Source of the DNA: Nonomuraea cypriaca | GTDB taxonomy: Bacteria; Actinomycetota; Actinomycetes; Streptosporangiales; Streptosporangiaceae | DNA: 40,423 nucleotides | Direction of reading: 5' to 3' | Assembly (NCBI RefSeq): GCF_015645445.1 | Contig: NZ_JADOGI010000088.1 | Location: forward strand, 1 to 40,423 | Shown: positions 7,292 through 15,604 of the stretch, piece by piece | Layout of the letters: each line of letters begins with the position of its first letter | How positions within the stretch are numbered: position 1 is the stretch's first letter | Position numbers and translations under genes: made by a program | The notes under the pieces: generated by a model | The model's input: only the letters and a program-made list of their open reading frames with translations | Databases searched by the model: none | What the model was told of the DNA's origin: nothing

Positions 7292-8784
7292 ACATCGCCC
7301 GCGAGGCCGACGCGCTCGTTGCCACACTGATGGCCACGCCGTGGGGGCAGGTGTCCGCGTCGATCTACGAGACCGGCCGGCTCGTCACGCTCGCGCCGTG
7401 GCTGACCGGGCACCGCGAGCGCGTCGAGTACCTGCTGAAGACGCAGCGGCCGGACGGGTCGTGGGGCGCGCCGGACGGGTACGGCCTGGTGCCGACGCTG
7501 AGCGCCACGGAGGCTCTGCTCGCCGCGGGGTCCACGGAGGCCGCCCACAGGGGGCTGGCCGCGTTACGCGAGCGGCTGCCACACGCGGGCGAACTGCCCG
7601 ACATGCCGGCCGTCGACCTGATCGTCCCGTCGCTCGTCGCGCTCATCAACGCCCACGGCGCGGGCGAGCCGCTCCCCCTGCCCCCGGGCCTGGACTACTC
7701 CCGCGTGGAACGCGTCCGCCGGGTCGTCGCCTCCGGCGCGGAGCTGCCGGAGAAGCTGCTGCACGCCCTGGAGGTGGCGGGCCTGACGGCGGGCGGCGCG
7801 CAGTCGGTGCGCCCCACGCTGATCGGCACGATCGGCGCCTCCCCCGCCGCGACCGCCGCCTGGCTCGGCAGCGGCCCGCCGTCCGACGCCGACTCGGCCA
7901 GGAGCCACCTGGAGGCGGTCGTCACCAGGTACGGCGGCCCTGTCCCCGTCGGGCTGCCGATCACCGTGTTCGAACGCGGCTGGGTGCTGAGCTGGCTGGC
8001 CAGGGCGGGCATCCCGGCCGAGGTGCCGCCGGAGATGGTGGCCGACCTCAGGGCGGCGATCGGCCCGGCCGGCACCCCGGCGGGTCCCGGGCTGCCCGCG
8101 GACGCCGACACGACGTCGGTGGCGCTGCACGCGCTGGCGCTGCACGGCATGGCCCGCGACCCGGAGAGCCTGCTGGCGTTCGACGCGGGCACCCACTTCT
8201 GCACGTGGCAGGGCGAGGACGGCTTCTCCATCAGCGTGAACGCTCACGTCCTCGACGCCTTCGGCGCGTACGCGGCCACCCGGGCCGACCGGGCGGGCGC
8301 GTACGCGGAGGTGCGGGAGCGGCTGGCCGGCCTGCTGGCCGAGCGGCAGCGGCAGGACGGGAGCTGGGACGACCGCTGGCACGCCTCGCCGTACTATGCG
8401 ACGCTGAGCTGCGTGCTCGCCCTGGGTGAGTACGGCGGCCCGGGACGTGCTCCCGCCGTGGCCAGGGCGCGCGAGTGGGTGGTGGGCACGCAGCGGCCCG
8501 ACGGGTCGTGGGGCCGCTGGGAGGGCACGCCGGAGGAGACCGCGTACGCGGTGCAGGCCCTGTTGCTGCCTGAGGCGGCGGCAGGTCGTAGAGTCGGGGA
8601 GCGGTTCGAGCGGGCCGCCGTTCGTGGCCACGAGTTCTTGCAGCGTACTGGCGGAATGGCGGATTACCCGCCCCTGTGGCATGACAAGGACCTTTACACC
8701 CCGATTGCGGTGGTACGAGCGGCCATCCTCGCGGCCCGGCACCTGGCGACCAACCTAATTCAAACAGGTCAGATCCGGACTTAA
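7288..8784 (+). CDS. Class II diterpene cyclase (labdane-type diphosphate synthase)
   Basis: A 498-residue protein of the prenyltransferase/squalene-oxidase repeat superfamily that would cyclise GGPP by protonation into a bicyclic diphosphate. The catalytic acid motif appears as DADTT at 272-276, a variant of DxDD. From memory, DxDTT also occurs in other bacterial class II diterpene cyclases. QW-type repeats are clear: QRPDGSWG (about 51), QRQDGSWDDRW (about 354) and QRPDGSWGRW (about 401). Length fits bacterial beta-gamma-domain enzymes with no class I domain. Start is GTG 7288, overlapping the previous stop as GTGA, with GGGGAG just upstream. With the prenyl synthase, P450 and class I enzyme it completes the four-gene set known from actinomycete labdane clusters such as cyslabdan. 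Confidence 0.9.
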   Translation: MNIAREADALVATLMATPWGQVSASIYETGRLVTLAPWLTGHRERVEYLLKTQRPDGSWGAPDGYGLVPTLSATEALLAAGSTEAAHRGLAALRERLPHAGELPDMPAVDLIVPSLVALINAHGAGEPLPLPPGLDYSRVERVRRVVASGAELPEKLLHALEVAGLTAGGAQSVRPTLIGTIGASPAATAAWLGSGPPSDADSARSHLEAVVTRYGGPVPVGLPITVFERGWVLSWLARAGIPAEVPPEMVADLRAAIGPAGTPAGPGLPADADTTSVALHALALHGMARDPESLLAFDAGTHFCTWQGEDGFSISVNAHVLDAFGAYAATRADRAGAYAEVRERLAGLLAERQRQDGSWDDRWHASPYYATLSCVLALGEYGGPGRAPAVARAREWVVGTQRPDGSWGRWEGTPEETAYAVQALLLPEAAAGRRVGERFERAAVRGHEFLQRTGGMADYPPLWHDKDLYTPIAVVRAAILAARHLATNLIQTGQIRT

Positions 8785-8808
8785 TACACGTAGCGGTATT
8801 TTCCCGCC

Positions 8809-8837
8809 TTGAGTGGGGTTTGAGGCGTTGCTAAGGT
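8809..8837 (+). promoter_or_regulatory. Candidate promoter for the conservon
   Basis: TTGAGT (8809-8814), a 17-bp spacer and TAAGGT (8832-8837) fit a housekeeping sigma promoter. The predicted transcription start is about 75 nt before the CvnA ATG. A second TTGACA at 8876 lacks a good -10 partner. This suggests the conservon has its own promoter in addition to any read-through from the cyclase gene 135 bp upstream. Confidence 0.4.
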
Positions 8838-8919
8838 GTCCCGCGTGCCGAATCAAGAGAATACTCACGTATCCCTTGACAACCGGCTTAACGCAACCCC
8901 CTGACCTGGACGGCCAATT

Positions 8920-11232
8920 ATGCGTTTGCGCAACTTCGGAGTGCGGACAAAGGTGACAGCACTGCTGGTGTCACTGGTCGCACTGTGGGGCTTCGCCGCC
9001 TGGGTCACCCTCCGCGAAGGCGTGAACCTGGTCGGCGCCACCACCGTCGACAGCGGCGCGGTGCAGCCCAGCGAGCGGCTGCTCGCCGAGTTGCAACGCG
9101 AGCGCCGCCTCACCCTGGTGGCACTGGGCACCTCAGGCCGGCTGCCCGACAAGATGCTCCGCGACCAGCGGGCCAGGACGGACGCCACGGCCGTGGAGCT
9201 GGTGGAGTCCGCGACGAGCGCCAGCGTCCAGTTCGCGGCCGACGCGCCGCTGCAGCGCCGCATCGACGAGGCACTGAAGAGCGCCGAGGGGATCCGCACG
9301 GCAAGGAAGACCATCGACGACGGCCGCTTCGACCGCGGCGAGGCGGCAGATTCCTACAACGAGGTCATCGACTCCCTCTACCGCATGTTCGAGTCCGTGG
9401 CCTCGCTGGACGACAAGGAGATCGCCAGGGACGCCCGCACCATACTCGCGGTCAGCCGGTCGAGCGAATACCTCGCCCGGGCGGACGCGCTGGTGGCGGG
9501 CGCGCTTGCCAAGGGCGGGTTCACCCCGGCCGAGCACACCGAGTTCGTGCAGTTGTCCGGCTTCTACCGCATCTCGCTGGAGCAGAACGCGGCCCAGCTC
9601 CCCGCCGCGGACGCGGCGGCGTACACCGCGTGGGCGAAGAGCCGCGCGGTGAACCAGCTCCGCGTGCTGGAGCAGCGGCTGGCTCAGCAGTCCGACACCG
9701 GCGTCGCGCCGGTCGTGACCAGCGCGGAGTGGCGCTCGGCCACCGAGCCGGCCCGCGCCGGGCTGGAGAAGCTCATCTCCGACGGCGGTGACCGCCTCGT
9801 CGACAGCTCCGTGCCCGGCGCCGTGGGCGTCGTCGTCCGCCTGGTGCTGGCCGGCGGTCTGGGCCTGATCGCGGTCGTGGCCTCGATCATCCTGTCGATC
9901 ACCACGACCAGGTCGCTGCTCGCGCAGCTGCGGAAGCTGCGCGACGCCGCCCACGACCTGTCGGACGACCGCCTGCCCAGCGTGGTCGAGCGCATCGGCC
10001 GCGGCGAGGACGTCGACCTGGCCAAGGAGGCGCCGTCGCTGGACTTCGGCGACGACGAGATCGGGCAGGTGGGCCAGGCGTTCAACACGGTGCAGCGCAC
10101 CGCGATCGGTGTCGCCGCCGAGCAGGCCGAGCTGCGCCGCAGCATCCGCGACATCCTGCTCAGCCTGGCCCGCAGGACGCAGGGCCTGGTGCACCGGCAG
10201 CTCACCGTGCTCGACGTGATGGAGCGCAGGGAGACCGATCCCGAGGAGCTCAAGGAGCTCTTCAGGCTCGACCACCTGGCCATCCGCATGCGGCGCAACG
10301 CGGAGAACCTCATCGTGCTCTCCGGCTCCGCCCCCGCCCGTACGTGGCGGCGCTCCGTCCCCATGGTGGACGTGGTGCGCGGCGCGCTCGCCGAGGTCGA
10401 GGACTACACCCGGGTCACGCTCATGCCGATGGGCGACGTCGTCCTCATCGGCCGGGCCGTGGGTGACGTCATCCACCTGCTGGCCGAGCTGATCGAGAAC
10501 GCGGTGTCGTTCTCACCGCCGTACACGAGCGTGCAGGTCAGCGGGCAGCTCGTGGCCAACGGGTACGTGATCGAGATCGAGGACCGGGGCCTGGGCATGA
10601 AGCCCGAGGACCTGGCCTCGGCCAACGACCGCATCGCGGAGCCCCCGGAGTTCCGCATCACGGGCACCGCCCGGCTCGGGCTCTACGTGGTCAGCCAGCT
10701 GGCCAGGCGGCACGACATCCAGGTGGTGCTGAAGGCGTCGCCGTACGGCGGGACCACCGTCGTGGTGCTGCTGCCGCAGGAGCTCGTACAGCTCGATCCC
10801 ACGCCCGAGTCCCAGGACGGCGACAACCCCGAGCGGCTGCCGCGCCGGCAGACGGCCGTGGCCACGGCGACGCGGCCGGCCGCTGCGGAGAACGTGCGCA
10901 CGCTCAAGTCCGCCCGCCCGCAGCGCGCGACCGCCCCTTCTCCCACGGGTCCCGCGCCAGCACCCGAGCCAGTACCGGAAACCCCATCGGAATCGGAGCA
11001 GGAGCCTGTGGCCGAATTCACGCCGTCAGGACTGCCGCTCCGCGTGCCCCAGGCCAACCTGGTGCCAGCGCTGCGTGACGACACGCCCACGCAGCCCGAC
11101 TTCGAGGAGGACGATGACGAGCGCTCACCGGAGGAGATCCGCGCGATGATGGGATCTCTGCAGTCAGGCACCCGTCTCGGCCGCTCGCAAGCGGCCAAGA
11201 TGCTGGACGAGCAGCCGGGAGGCGAGGCATGA
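8920..11232 (+). CDS. cvnA: Conservon CvnA: sensor-histidine-kinase-like membrane protein
   Basis: 770 residues. A membrane segment at about 13-32 and a second at about 303-328 frame an extracytoplasmic nitrate/nitrite-sensing-like helical domain (SERLLAELQRERRLTLVALG). A HAMP linker follows (about 329-395), then a dimerisation-like region with LVHRQLTVLDVMERRE. An HATPase_c domain (about 505-625) has N-box LAELIENAVSFSPP, G1 box EDRGLGM and G2 region GLYVVSQLARRH. The last 140 residues are Pro/Glu-rich and disordered. In Streptomyces conservons the CvnA-D proteins form a membrane complex likened to a receptor with its G protein. ATG 8920 has only a weak ribosome site. It overlaps cvnB by ATGA. 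The ligand is unknown; proximity to the terpene operon is suggestive only. Confidence 0.92.
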   Translation: MRLRNFGVRTKVTALLVSLVALWGFAAWVTLREGVNLVGATTVDSGAVQPSERLLAELQRERRLTLVALGTSGRLPDKMLRDQRARTDATAVELVESATSASVQFAADAPLQRRIDEALKSAEGIRTARKTIDDGRFDRGEAADSYNEVIDSLYRMFESVASLDDKEIARDARTILAVSRSSEYLARADALVAGALAKGGFTPAEHTEFVQLSGFYRISLEQNAAQLPAADAAAYTAWAKSRAVNQLRVLEQRLAQQSDTGVAPVVTSAEWRSATEPARAGLEKLISDGGDRLVDSSVPGAVGVVVRLVLAGGLGLIAVVASIILSITTTRSLLAQLRKLRDAAHDLSDDRLPSVVERIGRGEDVDLAKEAPSLDFGDDEIGQVGQAFNTVQRTAIGVAAEQAELRRSIRDILLSLARRTQGLVHRQLTVLDVMERRETDPEELKELFRLDHLAIRMRRNAENLIVLSGSAPARTWRRSVPMVDVVRGALAEVEDYTRVTLMPMGDVVLIGRAVGDVIHLLAELIENAVSFSPPYTSVQVSGQLVANGYVIEIEDRGLGMKPEDLASANDRIAEPPEFRITGTARLGLYVVSQLARRHDIQVVLKASPYGGTTVVVLLPQELVQLDPTPESQDGDNPERLPRRQTAVATATRPAAAENVRTLKSARPQRATAPSPTGPAPAPEPVPETPSESEQEPVAEFTPSGLPLRVPQANLVPALRDDTPTQPDFEEDDDERSPEEIRAMMGSLQSGTRLGRSQAAKMLDEQPGGEA

Positions 11233-11648
11233 CCCCCACATCCGGCACCGACCTCAACTGGCTGCTCGACGACCTCATCGGCCGTGTGAAGGAGGCCGAC
11301 CACGCCATCGTGCTGTCCTCCGACGGCCTGCTGATGGCCTCGTCCGCCGGGTTGCAGCGCACCGACGGCGAGCATCTGTCAGCCGTGGCGTCCGGGGTGC
11401 AGAGCCTCGCCAAGGGCGTCTCGGAACGCGTCGCCGGCGGCGCGGTGCGGCAGACCGTCGTGGAGTGGAGGTCCCAGTTCCTCATCGTGACCACGGCGGG
11501 CGAGCGCGCCTGCCTGGCCGTCCTGTGCGCGCACAACGCCGACATCGGGCTGATCGCGTACGAGATGGCGATGCTGGTCGCGCGCGTCGGCCAGTACCTC
11601 ACCTCGGGCGCCCGCAACGCCGAGGCCGCCACCAGGAGCGACCGGTGA
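11229..11648 (+). CDS. cvnB: Conservon CvnB: roadblock/LC7-domain protein
   Basis: 139 residues, all one roadblock/LC7 fold. The N-terminal LNWLLDDLIGRVKEADHAIVLSSDGLL segment is the family hallmark, followed by LAVLCAHNADIGLIAYEMAMLVARVG. Such proteins act as regulators of small GTPases, and in conservons CvnB pairs with the GTPase CvnD. Its start overlaps the cvnA stop (ATGA) and its end overlaps the cvnC start (GTGA), so the operon is translationally coupled throughout. No odd residues were seen. Confidence 0.95.
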   Translation: MTPTSGTDLNWLLDDLIGRVKEADHAIVLSSDGLLMASSAGLQRTDGEHLSAVASGVQSLAKGVSERVAGGAVRQTVVEWRSQFLIVTTAGERACLAVLCAHNADIGLIAYEMAMLVARVGQYLTSGARNAEAATRSDR

Positions 11649-12025
11649 GAGGGCCGGAGGAACCCCCCGGGGACGAGCACTGGGTCGACCCGGAGATCGT
11701 CCGGCCCTACGTGGTGACCAGGGGCCGTACGCACTCCGCGCACGGCAAGTTCGACCTGATCTCCATGGCTCTCGCCGTGGGCCCGCTGCCGGGACCGGAC
11801 GCCGGTCTCGACCCCGAGCACCTGCGCATCCTGCAGATCTGCCGCGAGCCCAAGTCCGTCGCCGAGATCGCCGCATACCTCGACCTGCCGGCCGGCACGA
11901 TCCGAGTGCTGCTCGGCGACCTGTTCGACCGCGAACTCGTCTCTGCCCAGGAACCAAAGTCCGAGGTGGACATGCATGACGTAAAGCTGTACAAGGCGGT
12001 GCTCGATGGTCTCCGTGCGCTCTGA
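11645..12025 (+). CDS. cvnC: Conservon CvnC: DUF742 protein
   Basis: 126 residues, the usual DUF742 size. The N-terminal motif VRPYVVTRGRT and the later winged-helix-like segment SVAEIAAYLDLPAGTIRVLLGDL are characteristic. The biochemical role is unknown; in conservons it belongs to the membrane-associated complex. The GTG start at 11645 is fixed by AGGAG 6 nt upstream and the GTGA overlap with cvnB. The last 20 bp overlap the cvnD coding region in another frame. Confidence 0.95.
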   Translation: MRGPEEPPGDEHWVDPEIVRPYVVTRGRTHSAHGKFDLISMALAVGPLPGPDAGLDPEHLRILQICREPKSVAEIAAYLDLPAGTIRVLLGDLFDRELVSAQEPKSEVDMHDVKLYKAVLDGLRAL

Positions 12026-12593
12026 CCGCCCGCGCCTGCCGACCGCGCTCAAGATCCTGGTCGCCGGCGGGTTCGGCGCGGGTAAGACGACGATGGTGGG
12101 CGCGGTGTCCGAGACCCGGCCGCTGCGGACCGAGGAGATCCTCACCGACCGCGGGATCGGCGTCGACGACATCAGCTCGGTGGAGGCCAAACGCACCACC
12201 ACCGTGGCGATGGACTTCGGCCGGATCACCCTGGGCAACGACTACGTCCTGTACCTGTTCGGCACGCCCGGTCAGGAGCGGTTCTGGTTCGTGTGGGACG
12301 AATTGGCGGAGGGCTCGCTCGGGGCCGTCATCCTGGCCGACACCCGGCGCCTGGCGGACTGCTTCCCCTCGGTGGACTACTTCGAGCGCCGGGGCACGCC
12401 GTTCGTGGTGGCGGTCAACTGTTTCGAGGGCTCGCCGACGTTCGAACTGGACGAGGTACGGCTGGCTCTCCAGCTCAACCCGCAGGTCCCGATCATCCTG
12501 TGCGACGCGCGCAAGCGCGACTCCAGCAGGGAAGTCCTGATCGCCCTGGTCAAGCACTCGGCCAGGCTCCGGGCCGAGCCGGTCAGCAGCTGA
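12006..12593 (+). CDS. cvnD: Conservon CvnD: small GTPase-like ATP/GTP-binding protein
   Basis: 195 residues of a Ras-like P-loop fold. The P-loop is GGFGAGKTT (about residues 20-28), switch II is FGTPGQERF (DxxGQ-like, with T in place of the usual first D), and ADTRR and AVNCFEG mark the later G motifs. The NKxD specificity motif is degenerate (VNCF), as is usual in this conservon family. It probably cycles between nucleotide states under control of the roadblock partner. ATG 12006 overlaps cvnC by 20 bp and the ribosome site is weak, so translation is likely coupled. A strong hairpin starts 13 nt after the stop, closing the operon. Confidence 0.93.
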   Translation: MVSVRSDRPRLPTALKILVAGGFGAGKTTMVGAVSETRPLRTEEILTDRGIGVDDISSVEAKRTTTVAMDFGRITLGNDYVLYLFGTPGQERFWFVWDELAEGSLGAVILADTRRLADCFPSVDYFERRGTPFVVAVNCFEGSPTFELDEVRLALQLNPQVPIILCDARKRDSSREVLIALVKHSARLRAEPVSS

Positions 12594-12605
12594 CCGGCCG
12601 GCGTT

Positions 12606-12633
12606 CGCGCCTCATCCCCTCTGATGGGGCGCG
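12606..12633 (+). terminator. Hairpin terminator after the conservon
   Basis: An 11-bp stem (CGCGCCTCATC / GATGGGGCGCG, with one T-G wobble) and a 6-nt loop, 12 nt downstream of the cvnD stop. There is no T-tract, as is common for actinobacterial terminators. Confidence 0.7.
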
Positions 12634-12664
12634 AGCCCTCGGTTCAGCGAATGTAGTAATGCGT

Positions 12665-12676
12665 ATGCTGTAGCAT
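12665..12676. promoter_or_regulatory. Palindrome upstream of TetR gene, probable operator
   Basis: ATGCT-GT-AGCAT is a perfect palindrome ending 10 bp before the TetR ATG, so a bound protein would block transcription or translation start. Autoregulation is inferred from position. Confidence 0.45.
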
Positions 12677-12686
12677 CCTGGGCGAC

Positions 12687-13286
12687 ATGGCCGAGGAGCC
12701 GGGGCGCCGGGAACGCAAGAAGCAGCGCACGCGCGAGGCGCTCGTCGCCGCCGCGGTGGAGCTGTTCGAGAAGCGGGGTTACGAGCGGACCACGATCGCC
12801 GAGATCGCGGCGGCGGCCGACGTGTCGACCCGTACGTTCTTCCTGCACTTCCCCACCAAGGAAGACGTGCTGCTGGCCAACGCGCGGGTGCGGGTGGACC
12901 TGGGGCTGCGGGTCATCGGCGGGCGGCGGCCCGGTGAAGAGCCCGGCGACGTGCTGGCGCGGGCGGCCGAGGAGATGATCGCCGACACCTGGGACACCGA
13001 TCTGCCCAGCGGGCTGGCGGCGCTGCGGGCCGGCCTGATCACCTCGTCGCCGGTGGCGCAGGCCCGGCTGTTGCAGCGGCTTCTGTCCGCGCAGGTGGAG
13101 TTGGCCGAGGGGTTGCGGGAGGCGTACCCGGACGAGCTGGACGCGGTGTCGGCCGCCGCGCTGGTCGGCTCGGTGGCCGGGGCGGTCGGGGCGGCCGCGC
13201 TCACCAGCCTGCGGCAGGGTGACAGCCCCGATCAGGTCCGCGACGCCATGCGCCGCGGCGCCGGCATCGCCGTCCACCACCACTGA
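12687..13286 (+). CDS. TetR-family transcriptional regulator
   Basis: 199 residues. Residues 8-56 are a clear TetR DNA-binding domain: RRERKKQRTREALVAAAVEL, then TTIAEIAAAADVSTRTFFLHF with the conserved F-x-H-F end. The remainder is a MftR-like helical C-terminal domain with a duplicated Ala-rich tail; no ligand can be inferred. The start ATG 12687 has no strong ribosome site and the upstream palindrome is very close, so the transcript may have a short leader. It is convergent with the double-MerR gene. Its target may be itself or the conservon; neither is shown. Confidence 0.9.
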   Translation: MAEEPGRRERKKQRTREALVAAAVELFEKRGYERTTIAEIAAAADVSTRTFFLHFPTKEDVLLANARVRVDLGLRVIGGRRPGEEPGDVLARAAEEMIADTWDTDLPSGLAALRAGLITSSPVAQARLLQRLLSAQVELAEGLREAYPDELDAVSAAALVGSVAGAVGAAALTSLRQGDSPDQVRDAMRRGAGIAVHHH

Positions 13287-13296
13287 GCCTCACATC

Positions 13297-13314
13297 GCCG
13301 GCCTCCCCGCCGGC
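13297..13314. terminator. Short hairpin between convergent TetR and MerR genes
   Basis: GCCGGC-CTCCCC-GCCGGC, a 6-bp all-GC stem in the 29-bp gap between the two convergent stops. It could stop transcription from both sides, but there is no T-tract. Confidence 0.35.
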
Positions 13315-13315
13315 C

Positions 13316-14221
13316 TCACGCCGGCCTCGCGGGGTCCGTCCGGGCGGCGGCGTGCTGCGGGCTTTCTGGGGTGTCGCGCCCGCGCAGGTACGCGTCGAGT
13401 TCGGCGGCGCCTCTCAGCATCGCCCGGCCGCGGGTGGCGAGCCGGTCACGCCAGTCGCTCAGGGCGGCCTCCAGGGGCTCCACTCCCCCGGCGGCACGCA
13501 CCTGCTCCAGCAGCGGAGCGATCTGCTCCAGCAGGTAACCGCCGCGCCGGAGCTGGTGCGCCAGCCGGGCATCCCGTACGTCCGCGGCGGTGTAGACGCG
13601 GTAACCGGTCCGGGGATCCCGGTGCGGCCGGACCAGCCCGGCCCGTTCCCATTTGCGCAGGGTCGCCGGACGGATCCCGAGCCTGCGAGCCAACGGCCCG
13701 ATGAAGGTCACCCCCGGCTCGTGCGGGCCGTGCGGTTCCGCCGGGGACGGCTGGTGCGGCGCCCTCGGCGGCCCCGCAGGGGACAGGTCATGCGGCATCC
13801 TGGGTGGCCGCTCCGGGGACAGGTCATGCGGCGCCCTGGGTGGCCGTTCCGAGGACAGGTCGTGCGGCGCCCTGGGTGGCCGCTCCGGGGACAGGTCGCG
13901 TAGCGCCCGTTCCACGGCGAGCAGGGTGCGGCGGTCGTCGAGGAGTTGGGTGTGGCTTTCGTCGATCAGGATCATGGCGTCCTCGACGGCGCCCAGGTTC
14001 ACCGCCCGCATGATCGAGGTCGCCCGCTGGTGCCCGTGGCCGGGCAGGAGAGCGGCGAACGCGCGGAGGGCGCCGGCGTGCAGGCGGGTGTAGACGCGGT
14101 AGCCGTGAGGGGTGCGACCGGCCGGCGGGAGGATGCCGGCCTGCTCGTAGTTGCGGATCGCCTGCGTGGACAGGCCGTGCTCACGCGCCAGGTCGACCGG
14201 CCGGAGTCGCTCACGGGGCAT
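13316..14221 (-). CDS. Double MerR-family transcriptional regulator with internal repeat linker
   Basis: 301 residues carrying two complete MerR-type DNA-binding domains. The first (about 4-75) has LRPVDLAREHGLSTQAIRNYEQAGILPPAGR; the second (about 170-240) has FIGPLARRLGIRPATLRKWERAGLVRP and GYRVYTAADV. Each contains the HTH and wing (GYRVYT). Between them lies a linker with a 12-residue repeat, consensus DLSPERPPRAPH, at 109-168. Tandem-MerR regulators of this kind (TioE-like) are known in actinomycetes. There is no metal-binding Cys pattern, so a small organic effector is more likely. It is divergent from the erythromycin-esterase-family gene, the usual arrangement for a regulator and its target. 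Repeat number probably sets the spacing of the two DNA-reading heads. Confidence 0.9.
   Translation of the reverse strand: MPRERLRPVDLAREHGLSTQAIRNYEQAGILPPAGRTPHGYRVYTRLHAGALRAFAALLPGHGHQRATSIMRAVNLGAVEDAMILIDESHTQLLDDRRTLLAVERALRDLSPERPPRAPHDLSSERPPRAPHDLSPERPPRMPHDLSPAGPPRAPHQPSPAEPHGPHEPGVTFIGPLARRLGIRPATLRKWERAGLVRPHRDPRTGYRVYTAADVRDARLAHQLRRGGYLLEQIAPLLEQVRAAGGVEPLEAALSDWRDRLATRGRAMLRGAAELDAYLRGRDTPESPQHAAARTDPARPA
13718..13897 (-). repeat. 36-bp in-frame tandem repeat coding the MerR linker
   Basis: Five 36-bp units; the first four code for DLS(P/S)xxPPRxPH and the fifth is degenerate (QPSPAEPHGPHE). Units are near-identical in DNA, suggesting recent slippage expansion. The array could vary between strains. 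Confidence 0.9.
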
Positions 14222-14230
14222 CGGGCTGCC

Positions 14231-14241
14231 TCAAGGGTTGA
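14231..14241. promoter_or_regulatory. Small palindrome in the MerR/esterase divergent region
   Basis: TCAA-GGG-TTGA, 10 bp upstream of the MerR start. A related half, GGTTCAAC, occurs at 14291-14298 nearer the esterase start. Both are candidate binding sites for the double MerR protein; they are short, so this is weak. Confidence 0.3.
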
Positions 14242-14344
14242 AGGTCTGGCGGCGGATATGGGCTGAATCGCGACCAAAGTCTACACAAATGGTTCAACGA
14301 TACGGTGGAAGGCATGCCACCAGTGTCGTCGAAGGGAACAGGTC

Positions 14345-15592
14345 ATGGCCGCTGATCCGTCCATCAGGAACACCGCCGGTGTGCTCGGCGACGAGGGCGC
14401 CGCCGCCGTCACGGCACTCCTCCGGTCGCTCCCGTCCCGCCCCCGCCTGCTCGGCCTCGGAGAGGCGATGCACGGCGAGGAATCGCTGCCCGAGGCGCGC
14501 AACGAGATCTTCCGGCAGCTCGTCGAGCACGAGGGCTACCGGTCGATCGCCCTGGAGAGCGACTGCCTGTCCGGCCTGGTCACCGACGCGTTCGTGACGA
14601 CGGGCGAGGGCACGTTCGAGGACGCCATGCGGCGCGGGTTCAGCCACGGGTTCGGGGAGTCCGAGGCGAACCGCGAGCTCGTACGGTGGATGCGCGACTA
14701 CAACCGCGGCCGTCCCGCGGAGGACGGACTGCGCTTCCACGGCTTCGACGCGCCGTTGGAGATGGCCGGTCCCCCCAGCCCGAGGCAGGCGCTCACCGCG
14801 CTCCACGATTACCTCGCGGGCCACCCGCGCGGATCCGGTCTGGTCGCCGCGGACGCTCTGGACCGGCTGATCGGCGCGGACGACCGGTGGACCAACCCGG
14901 CGGCGACCATGGACCCCACCCAGTCGGTGGGGCGCTCCGAGGAGGCCAGGGAGCTGCGTCTCATCGCCGACGACCTCGTGGCCATGCTCCTGGCCGAGTC
15001 GCCGGGACTGATCGCGGCGACCTCGCGCGACGACTGGTGGCGGGCCCGCCTGTACGGGCGCACCGCTCAGGGGCTGCTCCGCTACCACGCCGGGATGGCC
15101 GACACGTCGCCCGCGCGCATGCCGTGGCTGATGGACCTGCGTGAGGCGATGATGGCCGACAACCTCGCCGCCATCGCCGAGTGCGAGGAGCGGCGCGGCC
15201 CGACGCTGGTCTACGCCCACAACCGTCACCTCCAGCGGGACAAGAGCCGCTGGCAGCTCGCAGAGTGGGCGCTGGAGTGGTGGAGCACGGGGGCGATCGC
15301 CGGGTCCTGGCTGGGCGACGACTACGCGTTCCTGGCCTGCGCCGTGGGATCCGCCCCCGCCCACGGCATCGGCGCACCGGAGCCGGACACGATCGAGGGC
15401 GTCCTGTCCGCCCACCTCCCGGAGGGCGTCCACGTCATCGACTCAGAACGCCTCGTCGCCGACCTCACCGACGCGGGAGCCGAGCTCACCCCGCGCACCG
15501 GCACGTGGACCAACCCCCACTACTTCCCGCTGGACCCGGCCCACCTGGCCGACACCGACGGCGTGATCTTCTTCAGGAACATCGCCCCCTGA
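14345..15592 (+). CDS. Erythromycin esterase family protein
   Basis: 415 residues, full length for the EreA/EreB superfamily (PF05139). The active-site N-terminal motif LGLGEAMHGEESLPEARNE places E40, H43 and E46 as in GExxHGxxE, with a later conserved segment YAHNRHLQRDK. Known members open the lactone ring of 14-membered macrolides, but many family members have other or unknown substrates. Start ATG 14345 follows AAGGGAACAGGTC. It is divergent from the double MerR regulator, which suggests inducible expression. No signal peptide is seen, so the enzyme is cytoplasmic. Whether it confers macrolide resistance cannot be read from sequence. Confidence 0.92.
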   Translation: MAADPSIRNTAGVLGDEGAAAVTALLRSLPSRPRLLGLGEAMHGEESLPEARNEIFRQLVEHEGYRSIALESDCLSGLVTDAFVTTGEGTFEDAMRRGFSHGFGESEANRELVRWMRDYNRGRPAEDGLRFHGFDAPLEMAGPPSPRQALTALHDYLAGHPRGSGLVAADALDRLIGADDRWTNPAATMDPTQSVGRSEEARELRLIADDLVAMLLAESPGLIAATSRDDWWRARLYGRTAQGLLRYHAGMADTSPARMPWLMDLREAMMADNLAAIAECEERRGPTLVYAHNRHLQRDKSRWQLAEWALEWWSTGAIAGSWLGDDYAFLACAVGSAPAHGIGAPEPDTIEGVLSAHLPEGVHVIDSERLVADLTDAGAELTPRTGTWTNPHYFPLDPAHLADTDGVIFFRNIAP

Positions 15593-15604
15593 CCGGATCG
15601 CACC

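Noticed and set aside
8876..8881. TTGACA just before cvnA as the main promoter
   Set aside because: No TAnnnT element lies 16-19 bp downstream; the pair at 8809-8837 fits better.
13718..13897. 36-bp repeats resembling a CRISPR or intergenic minisatellite
   Set aside because: They are inside the MerR coding sequence and keep its frame.
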